Below, one piece after another: positions 54,913 through 64,000 of a stretch of 64,000 nt of DNA. Numbering within the stretch: position 1 is the first letter of the stretch; each line of letters begins with the position of its first letter. The stretch spans positions 4,922,001 through 4,986,000 of the forward strand of contig NZ_CP126170.1 of NCBI RefSeq assembly GCF_033170385.1. The letters run 5' to 3'. Under the pieces are notes generated by a model. The model searched no databases and was not told the origin of the DNA. It was given only the letters and a program-made list of their open reading frames with translations. The DNA comes from Xanthomonas rydalmerensis (GTDB taxonomy: Bacteria; Pseudomonadota; Gammaproteobacteria; Xanthomonadales; Xanthomonadaceae). Both the position numbers and the translations under genes were made by a program.

Positions 54913-56616
54913 TCAGAACTGGTAGATCAGGCGCACGCCATAGGCCGGCTGCGCGCTGTGGAAGTCGCGCGGCGCGTGCAGGTCCCAGCCGGCGAAGCCA
55001 TCCCAGCTGAGCCCGCCGCGCGCACCGCGCATGCCGACGAAGCCGCCGACCAGGCTGCGCCCGGCCTGCGCCGACGCGCTCGGCCCGGCGATGCGGCCGG
55101 CATCCACGCCCAGGTATGGGGTGATGCCCAGGCGCTGCACCGGCAGGTTGAGGGTGTTGCGCCAGTACGCGCCGCGTTCGGCGCCCAGGGTGCGTTCGCC
55201 ATCGAAGCCGCGCACGCTGTAGCGCCCGCCCAGAGTGATGAATTCCGACCCCAGCAGCAGCTGCGGTGAGGTCTGCGCATGCAGGCTGCTGTCCCAGCTC
55301 AGCGCCACCGGGCCCAGCGCGAACGGCAGGCCGGCGCTGACGTCGAGCGTGGTGACGCCGTAGCGGTAGCCGGGGAAGCCCACCGCCGGGTCGTAGCCGG
55401 TCCACTGCCCGTCGAACCACGGCGTGCCGCGGCGGTGACCCAGGCGCGTGTCCAGCTGCAGCTTGCCCAGGTAGTGGCGATGGCTGAGGTAGAACTCGGC
55501 GCTGGTGGTGTGGCGGCGCTGGATGCCGATCTCCACCCCGTCCAGGTAGCTGCGCGCTGCCCGCTTGGCCACCACCACGCCGAGCGTGGTCTTGCTGGTG
55601 CCGGTGCGGTGGATCACCCGCTGCAGATCCAGTTGCGCGCTGTTCGAGCTGCCGCTGGACTGGAAGCTCTGGCGGAAGCCGTCCACCTGCTGGTGGTAGC
55701 GATAGGACGACAGCGACAGCGAGGCCGTCCACCAGCCCCACGGCACGCTATAGGACAGGCTGTTGCCGCGCGTGCCGCGGGCGGCGCCGTCGTCGACGAG
55801 GTCGTGGTTGTAGCCGATCGAGAGCAGGTCGTTGATGCCCAGCGGCGCATCCAGGGCGAAGTCGATGCCGCCCTGGTAGCGGCCGGTCGCCTGTACGCCC
55901 GAGTCGTCGGCGTTGAGCACCGCGCGCCAGCGCTTGCTGCGCTGCACGGTGATCAGCAGGTCCGACTCGCCCGGCTGCTCGCCCGGGGTGATGTCGATCT
56001 TGGCGTCCTGCGACGGCACCCGCTTGAACTGCTCCACGCCCTGTTCGATCGCGCGCAGGTCGAGCACGTCGCCCGGGCGCAGCGGCAGCGCACCGCGCCA
56101 GAACACGCGGCCGTCCGCCGACTGCACGCGCACCTGGCGCAGGCGCCCGGGCAGCAGTTCGAAGCGCAGCTCACCGCTGGACAGGTCCTGCGCGGGCACG
56201 CCGAGGCGGGTGGTGACGAAGCCGCGCGCGACCAGTTGGTCCAGCGCGCGGCGGCGGATCAGGTCGATGCCGGCCGTGCCGATGCAGCGGCCCTCGTAGC
56301 GGCGCAGCGACTGCCACAGCCAGGAAAAACGTGCCGCGTCGGGGCCGCCGCCACCGAGGCGGATGCGCCGGATCGGAAAGCACAGCGCTTCGGTCGGCAA
56401 GGCGGTGCTGCGCATGTCTGCCGGCGCTTCGGCCTCGCGCGGACCCACGAACGGCGCCTGCCGGTCCTGTTCCTGCTGCCGCTGCACCTGCTCGGCCTGG
56501 CGCAACTGTTCCTGGCGGTCGAGCGTGGTGGGTTCCTGCGCGTGCGCCGACCGCGCAGCCGCCAGCGCGCACACGGCCAGTACGACGAGAGAAGCTCCTT
56601 TTCTCGAACTATCCAC
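54913..56616 (-). CDS. cdiB: CdiB/FhaC-type two-partner secretion transporter
   Basis: This is a 567-residue outer-membrane pore that exports CdiA. The GTG at 56616 was chosen because AGGGGA lies 7 bases upstream and the product then begins with a clean signal peptide (MDSSRKGASLVVLAVCALAA to SAHAQ). An ATG at 56655 would place 13 extra residues ahead of the signal. Gln-rich helix about 30-60; POTRA domains about 90-250 (CFPIRRIRLGGGG, LRQVRVQSADGRVFWRG); barrel from about 260 with the loop-6 motif VRGFDGERTLGAERG; C-terminal YGVRLIYQF with final Phe. It is first in the B-A-I operon. A promoter should lie in 56617-56894, which is shared with the divergent gene. Confidence 0.93.
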   Translation of the reverse strand: MDSSRKGASLVVLAVCALAAARSAHAQEPTTLDRQEQLRQAEQVQRQQEQDRQAPFVGPREAEAPADMRSTALPTEALCFPIRRIRLGGGGPDAARFSWLWQSLRRYEGRCIGTAGIDLIRRRALDQLVARGFVTTRLGVPAQDLSSGELRFELLPGRLRQVRVQSADGRVFWRGALPLRPGDVLDLRAIEQGVEQFKRVPSQDAKIDITPGEQPGESDLLITVQRSKRWRAVLNADDSGVQATGRYQGGIDFALDAPLGINDLLSIGYNHDLVDDGAARGTRGNSLSYSVPWGWWTASLSLSSYRYHQQVDGFRQSFQSSGSSNSAQLDLQRVIHRTGTSKTTLGVVVAKRAARSYLDGVEIGIQRRHTTSAEFYLSHRHYLGKLQLDTRLGHRRGTPWFDGQWTGYDPAVGFPGYRYGVTTLDVSAGLPFALGPVALSWDSSLHAQTSPQLLLGSEFITLGGRYSVRGFDGERTLGAERGAYWRNTLNLPVQRLGITPYLGVDAGRIAGPSASAQAGRSLVGGFVGMRGARGGLSWDGFAGWDLHAPRDFHSAQPAYGVRLIYQF

Positions 56617-56894
56617 TGCAACGTCCCCTGTGACGCTTCCGGAGGTTGCCTGCATACGCAGGCGCGATCGCGCTGCAGCGCGCGAGGCGCCGCATCTTGC
56701 GGTTTTCCGTACGGAGAAGTGTGGTGCAAACCACAGCGCTGCGGCATCCGGACGCTCCTGACGTGCTGTCAGGAAATTCCCTGCAAAACAGGCACTTGCG
56801 TGAATTGCGTCACTTCCACAAAGGATGCGCGTCACAACTGGTGCGCCATCCGCCGCGACTGCCACACTCGCGGCTCAAACCTCGAAGGCCTCGC

Positions 56895-57518
56895 ATGCTG
56901 CCGCTCACCCTCCTGCTGGCCCTGGCCTCGCCTGCCGCCCTCGGCGCCGCACCGGCCCACACCGCCGCAGCGCCAACGCCGACGGAATGCCCCGCTGCGC
57001 CGGGCGCCCTGAGCGATGCCGACGTCTGCGATCCACGCCGCGGCATGCTGCAACTGGCCTATCGTGCCGGTCGCGTCGTGCTGCAGGTGCCGGGACGCGC
57101 GCCGACCGTGCTGGAGACCATCCCGCGCGCCTACGCACCGGAACGGATCGGCACCGAGCACGCCATCCGCCTGTTGCCGACCCGGTTGCAGCCGTATCTG
57201 GCGCGCGACCGCCTGCTGTACCTGTCCGTGCGCCGGTCTTCGCCCGGGGACGGACACGGCTACTGCGGCGCCGGGGCGGAGATGGCGCTGACCGTGATCG
57301 ACCTGCACGGCACGCCCACGATCCTGGCACGCGTGCCGGTGTCCAGTTGCCTGGACAACATCGATCTGGACGCGCCCGACCTCGATGACCTGACGCCCTA
57401 CACCGTGCGCGATGGCCGCCTGCGCATCCGCTTCAGCACCTATGCCGGCCACGACAGCGACGCCCACGTCGAGGCGGTGCTCGCCCCGGATCTGCGCGCA
57501 CTGACGTTCGTGCCCTGA
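56895..57518 (+). CDS. Hypothetical secreted protein
   Basis: This is a 207-residue protein with signal peptide MLPLTLLLALASPAALGAAP. The start at 56895 has GAAGG about 6 bases upstream and gives the signal; the longer open frame upstream is out of character. The mature part has four Cys (TECPAAPG, ADVCDPRRG, HGYCGAGAE, SSCLDNIDLD), probably paired in the periplasm, and acidic segments. It is not recognised. It is divergent from cdiB and 85 bp before the phosphatase gene. Confidence 0.75.
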   Translation: MLPLTLLLALASPAALGAAPAHTAAAPTPTECPAAPGALSDADVCDPRRGMLQLAYRAGRVVLQVPGRAPTVLETIPRAYAPERIGTEHAIRLLPTRLQPYLARDRLLYLSVRRSSPGDGHGYCGAGAEMALTVIDLHGTPTILARVPVSSCLDNIDLDAPDLDDLTPYTVRDGRLRIRFSTYAGHDSDAHVEAVLAPDLRALTFVP

Positions 57519-57603
57519 GCGTGGCGGCCCGCCTGCGTTGCGCCGCACCTGTCATCGCAACCAGCTAAAATCCTCGGTTCATTTGCCTAGGTTCCTGCGC
57601 CCG

Positions 57604-58515
57604 ATGACTCCGATCGCCCGCACCGCACTGGCCTGCGCCGTGCTCGCCCTGTCCGCCTGCAAGCCGCAGACGCAGGTCGCCGACCCGGCCGCCAAGCCGG
57701 CCACCACTGCATCCGCTGACGCGTCTGCCGCCGCGCCGGGCGCCGCCGACGACAACCTCAACGCGGTGCTGTGGATGCAGCGCTCGGCCGAGTACCAGGC
57801 CCTGGCCGAGCAGACCTATCGCGCTGCCGCCGACCGCCTGGATGCGGCGCTGAAGGAGCCGAACTGGGACGCGCTGGTGCCGGAGGAGCGCGGCAACGCC
57901 GCCGCCGGATTGAAGCCGGCGGTGGTGATGGACGTGGACGAAACCGTGCTGGACAACTCGCCGTACCAGGCGCGGCTGATCCGCAACGGCAAGGAGTACG
58001 ACGAGGTCAGCTGGGACCAGTGGGTGGCCGAGAAGAAGGCCAAGCCGATTCCGGGCGTGGTCGATTTCGCCAAGGCCGCCGACGCCAAGGGCATCACCGT
58101 GCTGTACGTGACCAACCGCGCCGTGCACCTGACCGACGCGACCCTGGCCAACCTGCGCAGCGCCGGCCTGCCGGTGGCCGACAACAGCGTGCTGCTGGGC
58201 CTGGGGACGGTGGTCAAGGATTGCGAGCAGAACGGCTCGGAGAAGAACTGCCGGCGCAAGCTGGTCGGCCAGCAGTACCGCGTGCTGATGCAGTTCGGCG
58301 ACCAGCTCGGCGATTTCGCCCAGGTGGTGTCCAATACCCCGGAAGGCCGCGCGCAGTTGCTGCAGCAGTACCACGACTGGTTCGGCGAGCGCTGGTGGAT
58401 GTTGCCCAACCCCAGCTACGGTTCCTGGGAGCCGGCGCTGTTCAACAACGACTTCACCCAGTCGCGGGCGGCGCGCCACCAGGCCAAGGTGCAGGCGCTG
58501 GAGTTGGCGCAGTGA
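57604..58515 (+). CDS. Acid phosphatase / 5'-nucleotidase, lipoprotein e(P4) family (HAD)
   Basis: This is a 303-residue lipoprotein. The lipobox LALSAC sets Cys19 as the lipid-bearing residue, followed by an Ala/Pro linker. The HAD catalytic motif is [16 protein letters not shown] (about residue 103), with Asp nucleophile and acid. The motif II region is VLYVTNR, and FGDQLGDF is the late metal-binding Asp motif. The family dephosphorylates nucleotides in the envelope. GTGA overlaps pyrF at its end, so the two are co-translated. Confidence 0.9.
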   Translation: MTPIARTALACAVLALSACKPQTQVADPAAKPATTASADASAAAPGAADDNLNAVLWMQRSAEYQALAEQTYRAAADRLDAALKEPNWDALVPEERGNAAAGLKPAVVMDVDETVLDNSPYQARLIRNGKEYDEVSWDQWVAEKKAKPIPGVVDFAKAADAKGITVLYVTNRAVHLTDATLANLRSAGLPVADNSVLLGLGTVVKDCEQNGSEKNCRRKLVGQQYRVLMQFGDQLGDFAQVVSNTPEGRAQLLQQYHDWFGERWWMLPNPSYGSWEPALFNNDFTQSRAARHQAKVQALELAQ

Positions 58516-59258
58516 GCCGTGCGCCGCTGCCGCTGGCGCCGCACGAGCGGCTGATCTTCGCCCTCGACGTGCCCGGGCGCAGCGAGGCGCTGGAGTGGAT
58601 CGAGCGGCTCGGCGATGCGGTGGCGTTCTACAAGATCGGCATGGAACTGCTGGCCTCGGGCGAGTACTTCGACGTGCTGGACACGCTGGCCGGATGCGGC
58701 AAGCGCGTGTTCGTGGACCTGAAGTTCTTCGACATCCCGGCCACCGTGGGCGGGGTGATCCGGCGGCTGTCGCAGTGGCCGGTGGACTACTGCACCATCC
58801 ACGGCTGGCACCCGCCGATGATGCAGGCCGCGGCCGAGGCCAACGGCAGCGACATGCGCCTGCTGGCGGTGACCGTGCTGACCTCGATGGGCCGCGCCGA
58901 CCTGGCGTCGATGGGCATCGACCGCGCGCCGGAAGACGTGGTGGTGGAACGCGCGCTGGCCGCGCAGGCCGCGGGCATCGACGGCGTGATCGCCTCCGGC
59001 CAGGAAGCGGCGCCGATCCGCCGCGCCACCGGCGCCGGTTTCTCCATCGTCTGCCCGGGCATCCGCCCCGGCGGCCCGGTCGGCGACGACCAGCAGCGCA
59101 CGGTGGGCGTGGCCCAGGCCTTTGCCGACGGCGCCGATGCGATCGTGGTCGGCCGGCCGATTCGCCAGGCCAGCGACCCGCGCGCCGCGGCGGAGGCCAT
59201 CCAGCGGGAGATTGCGGCGACGCTGGCCAGCAACACCGATTTTAAATCAATAACTTAG
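58512..59258 (+). CDS. pyrF: Orotidine 5'-phosphate decarboxylase
   Basis: This is a 248-residue enzyme that decarboxylates OMP to UMP, the last step of de novo pyrimidine synthesis. It starts at the GTG at 58512, overlapping the phosphatase stop. [12 protein letters not shown] starts the barrel. The catalytic stretch is [16 protein letters not shown] (Asp, Lys, Asp), and the phosphate gripper region is [10 protein letters not shown] then DAIVVGRPI. The pairing with a nucleotide phosphatase gene fits nucleotide metabolism. A strong terminator lies about 110 bp downstream. Confidence 0.96.
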   Translation: MSRAPLPLAPHERLIFALDVPGRSEALEWIERLGDAVAFYKIGMELLASGEYFDVLDTLAGCGKRVFVDLKFFDIPATVGGVIRRLSQWPVDYCTIHGWHPPMMQAAAEANGSDMRLLAVTVLTSMGRADLASMGIDRAPEDVVVERALAAQAAGIDGVIASGQEAAPIRRATGAGFSIVCPGIRPGGPVGDDQQRTVGVAQAFADGADAIVVGRPIRQASDPRAAAEAIQREIAATLASNTDFKSIT

Positions 59259-59365
59259 ATGACGGATCCTAAAGCATTGCTTTAGCTTCGGCATGCCGGT
59301 AGCATGCCCAGCGTCCGGCTCTGCCGGAGATGTGCCATACCGTTCTCCGGCTTCGGTCGGATTTG

Positions 59366-59403
59366 AAGAGGCCCGCGCCTGGTGCGCGTGGCCTCTTTTT
59401 TTG
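59366..59403 (+). terminator. Rho-independent terminator after pyrF
   Basis: AAGAGGCCCGCGCC, loop TGGT, then GCGCGTGGCCTC is followed by a run of seven or eight T. It ends the phosphatase-pyrF transcript. The opposite reading has no comparable U-run, so it favours the plus strand. Confidence 0.88.
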
Positions 59404-59426
59404 TGCCCGCGTGGCGTGGGCGGTGC

Positions 59427-60944
59427 TTACACAGCCTTGGCCGCGCAGTAGCGGTCGATGAAGGCCTGGTGCGGCGGCATCGCGTCGGCGCAATGGCCGA
59501 TGGTCTGCTCGACGCTGGCCATGAAGCGCTCCAGGTCGGCCTGCGGCACCTGGTCCACCAGCGGATGATAGGCGCGCGGCAGGATGCCCTGCCCGACCAT
59601 CACCTGCACCCAGCTGATCTCGGCGAACATCTCATCGCCGTTGCGGTAGAAACGGCCACTGTCGCGGAACAGGTCCAAGGTCTCCTGCAGCTCCGGTGTG
59701 ATCGGCATGCTGCGGCAATGCCGCCAGAACGCGCTGTCGTCGCGCTCGGTGGCGTGGTAGTGCAGCAGCAGGAAGTCGCGGATGCGGTCGAACTCGAAGG
59801 CGATACGCTCGTTGTAGCGCCGCACCAGCACCGGGCTGATGCCTTCGCGCGGGAACAGTTCCAGCAGCTTGGAGATGCCGGACTGGATCAGGTGGATGCT
59901 GGTCGATTCCAGCGGCTCCATGAAGCCGCTGGCCAGACCCAGCGCGATCACGTTGCGGTTCCATACTTGCTTGCGGCGGCCGGTGAGGAAACGCAGCGGT
60001 CGCGGATCGGCCAGGGCCGGGCCGTCGAGGTTGGCCAGCAGCGTGGCCGCGGCCTCGTCGTCGCTGATGTGCGCACTGCAGTAGACGTAGCCGTTGCCGG
60101 TGCGGTACTGCAGCGGGATGCGCCACTGCCAGCCGGCCGCGCGCGCGGTGGCACGGGTGTACGGCGTGGGCGGGCCGACCTTGGCGCAGGGCACCGCCAG
60201 CGCGCGGTCGCAGGGCAGCCAGTGGCTGAAATCGTGGTAGCCGGTATGCAGCGCCTGCTCGATCAGCAGGCCGCGGAAGCCGGAGCAATCGATGAACAGG
60301 TCGCCTGCGATCGCCTCGCCCGAGGCCAGGCGCACCGCGCTCACGTTGCCCGATTCCGGATGCAGCTGCACTTCCTCGACGATGCCCTCGCGCCGGGTCA
60401 CCCCGCGCTGCTCGGCGTAGCGGCGCAGAAAGCCCGCATACAGCGCCGCATCGAAATGGTAGGCGTAGGCGATGTTGGCCAACGGCGAATTCGGCGGCAC
60501 GTCGGTGGCCGAGGTCATGAACCGGTCGCGCTTGGCGGCGACGGTGTTGAGCGTGTAGGCGCCGAGCGGCCTGGCCTTGCCGGCAAGCGCCTGCTTGAAC
60601 CAGTACTGCTGAAACGGCAGCAGCCCGAGCGGATGCCCGATCTCGGTGCCGAAGCCGTGCACGTAGGAGGTACCCGGGCGCTGCCAGTCGGCGAACTCGA
60701 TGCCGAGCTTGAAGCTGCCCTGGGTGTGGCGCACGAACTCGGCCTCGTTGATGCCGAGCAGGTTGTTGAAGGCCTTGATGTGCGGCACGGTGGCCTCGCC
60801 GACGCCGACGATGCCGATCTGCTCGGATTCGATCAAGGTGATGCGGTAGTCCGGACCCAGCACCCGCGCCAGCGCGGCAGCGGCCATCCAGCCGGCGGTA
60901 CCGCCGCCGACGATGACCAGGTTGCGAAGAGGGGCGGCGTTCAT
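59427..60944 (-). CDS. Flavin-dependent tryptophan halogenase-family protein
   Basis: This is a 505-residue protein. The FAD site is VIVGGGTAGWMAAAALA at the N-terminus. The catalytic Lys region is GEATVPHIKAFNN (about 68-78). The halogenase signature GWxWxIP appears as GWQWRIPLQ (about 275), and the conserved Glu region as GFMEPLESTSIHLIQ. It should chlorinate or brominate an indole or other aromatic with FADH2 supplied by a partner reductase, which is not in the window. The ATG at 60944 was preferred to an earlier in-frame codon because it begins at the FAD fold. It lies 118 bp downstream of an Oar-like TonB receptor on the same strand, a pairing known in xanthomonads and Caulobacter relatives. 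The substrate is unknown. Confidence 0.9.
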   Translation of the reverse strand: MNAAPLRNLVIVGGGTAGWMAAAALARVLGPDYRITLIESEQIGIVGVGEATVPHIKAFNNLLGINEAEFVRHTQGSFKLGIEFADWQRPGTSYVHGFGTEIGHPLGLLPFQQYWFKQALAGKARPLGAYTLNTVAAKRDRFMTSATDVPPNSPLANIAYAYHFDAALYAGFLRRYAEQRGVTRREGIVEEVQLHPESGNVSAVRLASGEAIAGDLFIDCSGFRGLLIEQALHTGYHDFSHWLPCDRALAVPCAKVGPPTPYTRATARAAGWQWRIPLQYRTGNGYVYCSAHISDDEAAATLLANLDGPALADPRPLRFLTGRRKQVWNRNVIALGLASGFMEPLESTSIHLIQSGISKLLELFPREGISPVLVRRYNERIAFEFDRIRDFLLLHYHATERDDSAFWRHCRSMPITPELQETLDLFRDSGRFYRNGDEMFAEISWVQVMVGQGILPRAYHPLVDQVPQADLERFMASVEQTIGHCADAMPPHQAFIDRYCAAKAV

Positions 60945-60986
60945 GCGTGCGTGGTCCTGTACCGAAGAAAGGGGCGACCGCAAACG

Positions 60987-61049
60987 CGGACGGGGCCACC
61001 TGGCCCCGTCCGTTGAAACCCCACGCGCGCCGGTCGGGCACGCGCGTGG
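60987..61049 (-). promoter_or_regulatory. Two hairpins between the TonB receptor and the halogenase genes
   Basis: CGGACGGGGCCA/TGGCCCCGTCCG (60987-61012) is a perfect 12-base inverted repeat with a two-base centre. CCACGCGCG (61021-61029) pairs with CGCGCGTGG (61041-61049). There is no U-run, so these are more likely a processing or attenuation element than a plain terminator. The function is inferred. Confidence 0.55.
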
Positions 61050-61062
61050 GTCATGCCGTGGA

Positions 61063-64000
61063 TCAGAACTTGGCGCCGATCTCGAAGGTCACGGTGCGCG
61101 GCACGTACATGATGTCGCCGGTCTTGTTGATGCTGATGTTCGGATCGTACCGGCCATTGCTGCCGAAGTCGTTGTAGACGTACGTGTTGTAGTTCTTGAA
61201 GTTGAAGGCGTTGAGCAGGTTCACGCGCGCCGACAGCTTGAAGTCCTTGTACACGGTGAAGTCCTTCGACGCCTGGAAGTCGACCGTGCGATAGCCCCAG
61301 ATCTTGCCGCCGACCAGGAACTTGCCATTGCCCGGCGGAATCGCCGCGACCTGCTGGCAGGTCGCACCATCGGGATCGGTCTTGCCATAGCACGCGATGG
61401 TGTTGATCGGTTCCGGGGTCGCCAGCACCACCTTGGCACCGAAGGTCATGCCCCACGGGCCGTCGATCGAGCCGGAGGCAACGAAGCGGTGGCCCGCCAC
61501 GGCGTCGGACTTCACGAACGGATAGTCGTGGATGGTGGCCTTGTCGAAGCCGAAGGGCTCGTCGATGTTGCGGTTCTGACGCGCGTTGGTATGGGTGTAG
61601 GACAAGGTCAGGCCCCAGCCCGATTCCTTGGTGTAGGGCTTCTCCGCCGACAGCAGCACCTGGGTGGTCCGCTGTTCCAGGCCATTCATGCCGATGATGG
61701 TGTTCTTGTAGCCCGGCACCGGTTCGCCCCACGGCGCGCTACCGTTCTGGAAGTACGCGCCGTTCGGGTAGCGGTTGATCAACGACATGGCGAAACCGTC
61801 GTAGCTCAGGTTGCGCTGCACGGTCACGTCGGTCAGCCAGTCGCCGACCTGGTTGCTGATGCCGATGCTGTACTGATCGCTGTACGGGGTCTTGAGGTGG
61901 TTGTTGAACATGAACAGCTCGCCGCTGCCGCTGACGCCCGCGATGGCATTGAGATTGTCCATGCCGTTGAGGTACTTCGTATCCCACGGCACGCACACGC
62001 GATCGCTGCGGTAGCACTGGCCGGTGGCGGGGTTCTGGAAGAACACCGCGACAGGCGACAGCGCCGCCTTGCTGGTTTCGTACGCCATCTGCTCGAACAG
62101 GTTGCGGTCGTAGGACCGCCCGGCACCACCATGCAGCACGGCAGATTGGTCACCGAAGAAGTCGTAAGAGAAGCCCAGGCGCGGCTGCCACGCGTCCTTG
62201 AAGTTCTTGCGGTTGTGGCCGTTGCTGATGTAGTCGGCGGCGTTGACGCCGCTCGGCAACAGGCGGTTGGCCCAGGGCTGGCCCGGGTTGGCCGGATCGT
62301 CGGAATACAGCGCCTGCACAAACGCGGGCGAGGTGACGAAATCGGTGTAGGCCGGGTTGTCCTCATAATCCCAGCGCACGCCGATATTCAGCATCAGCTT
62401 GTCGTTGACCGCCCAGTCGTCCTGCAGGTAGATGCCGTACTGCTTGGCCTTGGTGGAGACGATCGCGCTCTGGCCCGGGGTGGCGTACGGCGAATAGAAG
62501 TCCACGCGATAGGGCGTGGAGGCCACACCGTTGGCGTCGACCGAGTAGCTGAACTGCGGGTTCAAGGACGCGGCGTCCTGCGCCGTCAGCTTGATGTCCT
62601 TGTAGTTCACGCCCATCTTGATGGTGTGGTCGCCGTGCCACTGGAAGCTGGTGAAGGTCAGGTCGTTCTGCAGCGACCAACCCTCTTGCTGACGCTTCTG
62701 CACGCTGGCGCCACCGGCCGGTCCGGTGGACAGGAAGTTGTACTCGCCGATGTTCGGATCGGTGTAATCCAGGTAGTTGTAGATGACGCCGTTGCCCGTG
62801 CTCATCGGCAAAGGATCGTTGCGGCCGTCCTCGCGGCTGACGATCAATTCGTTGTACCAGGCATCGGCGCTGTGCGCCCAACGCAGCGCAACACGCTTGT
62901 CCTTGTTGATCTTGTCCAGACCGTGATCGGTGGCGTTCTGCCCACCGACGTTGTCGGTCTGGGTTTCGTCACGGACTTGCGCACTCAGTTCAAAACGGTC
63001 GCGATCGGTCGGCTCGAAATCGATCTTGCCGAAGTACAGGTCTTCGGTGAACGGCAGGTTGGCCGCGCCGTACTGGCCGGACAGGTTCGCCGGCAGGAAA
63101 CCGACATACGGCGCCGCCTTGGCATCCGGATAGATCGTGCGCGGCACGACGTTGTCCTTGCCTTCGTAGGCGAAGAAGAAGTGCATGCGGTCCTGCAGGA
63201 TCGGGCCGCCGATCGCGAAGCCGTATTCCTTGGTCTGCGAGTCCACCTTCCTGCCGGTCGCTTCCTCCGCCGGGCTCTTGTCGCGCAGATCCTGGTCGGT
63301 ATAGCGGTAGAACACCTCGCCGTGGAACTCATTGGTACCGGACTTGGTGGCCGCGGTGACCGCCGCGCCGCTCACCTGGCCGAACTCGGCCTTGTAGTTG
63401 GAGGTGATGACCTTGTACTCGCCGATCGCCAGCTGCGGGAACGGGTTGCCCTGGCTGTCGTTCTGGCCGGCGATGCCGCCCTTGGCCACGTAGCTCTTCT
63501 GGCTGACGCCGTCGATGTAGAGGTTGCCGGCGCTGCTGTTGGAGGCGCCACCGCGCAGCGTGGTGTGGCCCTGAGAATCGATCTGGAACACCATGCCCGG
63601 CACGGTGTCGGCGAACTCCAGGAAGTTGCGGGTGGCCTGCGGCAGCTGCTCGATCTGGTGCAGCGACACCACGTTGCCCACTTCCGAGGTCTTGACGTCC
63701 TTCAGCAACGGCGCGCTGACGGTGACGGTGTCCAGGGTGGTCGCGTTGCCGCCGGCGGCCGGGGTCGCGGCGTCGAGATCGACGGTGGACGAGGACGCCA
63801 CCTGCAGGGTCACCGTCTTGGTGACGCCATTGGCCTCGACCTTGTAGGTGCCCGGCTGCAGGCCGACCACGGTATAGCTGCCATTGGCGGCGACCGGCGC
63901 GCGGCGCACCGAGCCGGTGGCGATGTTGGTGACGGTGACTTCGGTGCCGGCCTGGGCGGCGGCGACCTGACCGCGCAGGGTCGCGTTGCTGGACTGGGCC
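61063..64000 (-). CDS. Oar-like TonB-dependent receptor (start lies beyond the window)
   Basis: The frame is open to the window edge; the first residues seen are AQSSNATLRGQVAAAQAGTE, the carboxypeptidase-regulatory-like (Oar) domain. A plug follows (VVSLHQIEQLPQATRNFLEF, LRGGASNSSAGNLYIDGVSQ, GAAVTAATKSGTNEFHGEVF), then a large barrel that ends in PRTVTFEIGAKF with terminal Phe. Only the signal peptide and first residues are missing. It probably feeds an uptake step linked to the downstream halogenase, but the substrate is unknown. Confidence 0.92.
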   Translation of the reverse strand, partial: AQSSNATLRGQVAAAQAGTEVTVTNIATGSVRRAPVAANGSYTVVGLQPGTYKVEANGVTKTVTLQVASSSTVDLDAATPAAGGNATTLDTVTVSAPLLKDVKTSEVGNVVSLHQIEQLPQATRNFLEFADTVPGMVFQIDSQGHTTLRGGASNSSAGNLYIDGVSQKSYVAKGGIAGQNDSQGNPFPQLAIGEYKVITSNYKAEFGQVSGAAVTAATKSGTNEFHGEVFYRYTDQDLRDKSPAEEATGRKVDSQTKEYGFAIGGPILQDRMHFFFAYEGKDNVVPRTIYPDAKAAPYVGFLPANLSGQYGAANLPFTEDLYFGKIDFEPTDRDRFELSAQVRDETQTDNVGGQNATDHGLDKINKDKRVALRWAHSADAWYNELIVSREDGRNDPLPMSTGNGVIYNYLDYTDPNIGEYNFLSTGPAGGASVQKRQQEGWSLQNDLTFTSFQWHGDHTIKMGVNYKDIKLTAQDAASLNPQFSYSVDANGVASTPYRVDFYSPYATPGQSAIVSTKAKQYGIYLQDDWAVNDKLMLNIGVRWDYEDNPAYTDFVTSPAFVQALYSDDPANPGQPWANRLLPSGVNAADYISNGHNRKNFKDAWQPRLGFSYDFFGDQSAVLHGGAGRSYDRNLFEQMAYETSKAALSPVAVFFQNPATGQCYRSDRVCVPWDTKYLNGMDNLNAIAGVSGSGELFMFNNHLKTPYSDQYSIGISNQVGDWLTDVTVQRNLSYDGFAMSLINRYPNGAYFQNGSAPWGEPVPGYKNTIIGMNGLEQRTTQVLLSAEKPYTKESGWGLTLSYTHTNARQNRNIDEPFGFDKATIHDYPFVKSDAVAGHRFVASGSIDGPWGMTFGAKVVLATPEPINTIACYGKTDPDGATCQQVAAIPPGNGKFLVGGKIWGYRTVDFQASKDFTVYKDFKLSARVNLLNAFNFKNYNTYVYNDFGSNGRYDPNISINKTGDIMYVPRTVTFEIGAKF

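Overview
The window is a chromosomal segment of a GC-rich gammaproteobacterium, most likely Xanthomonas or a close Xanthomonadaceae relative. The evidence is two TonB-dependent receptors at the ends, a TPR-sulfotransferase, a tryptophan-halogenase-like gene beside an Oar-type receptor, an SSS-transporter hybrid histidine kinase, an S46 peptidase, and dispersed GTAGGAGCGGCTTCAGCCGCGAC-type REP elements. No tRNA, rRNA, CRISPR array, integrase or intact insertion sequence was seen.

Region 1 (1-14.9 kb) is mostly housekeeping: a partial TonB receptor, TPR-sulfotransferase, hybrid sensor kinase, a 1 kb repeat-rich intergenic stretch, a membrane-anchored double AAA+ ATPase, gluconokinase, 3-methyladenine DNA glycosylase and an S46 dipeptidyl peptidase. 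Region 2 (15.1-21.6 kb, visibly AT-richer) is an RHS polymorphic-toxin locus. It has a 1410-residue RHS protein without a toxin tip, two related small secreted cysteine proteins, a separate short RHS-core protein with its own signal peptide and a variable tip, and a candidate immunity gene. Region 3 (21.7-29.6 kb) is core again: tamB-tamA, a GNAT, a DinB-like protein and YceH.

Region 4 (30-56.6 kb) is a contact-dependent inhibition (CDI) locus, read on the minus strand as cdiB - cdiA (4956 aa) - cdiI. The cdiA tip is colicin D-like and its immunity protein is ImmD-like. Downstream lie two decayed partial duplications of a cdiA 3' region with different tips: one with a candidate HNH-type nuclease tip and one with a BURPS668_1122-type deaminase tip. 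Each is followed by its own overlapping immunity gene, and a lone YezG-like immunity gene sits between them. Both fragments carry small frame-breaking lesions. A block of about 1 kb is shared by all three cdiA copies, so this is a plausible toxin-switching reservoir.

Region 5 (56.9-64 kb) has a small secreted protein, an e(P4)-like acid phosphatase overlapping pyrF, a clear terminator, and an Oar-like TonB receptor followed by the flavin-dependent halogenase. The most notable material is the CDI array and the split RHS locus. Functional assignments rest on motifs read by eye; no database search was run.
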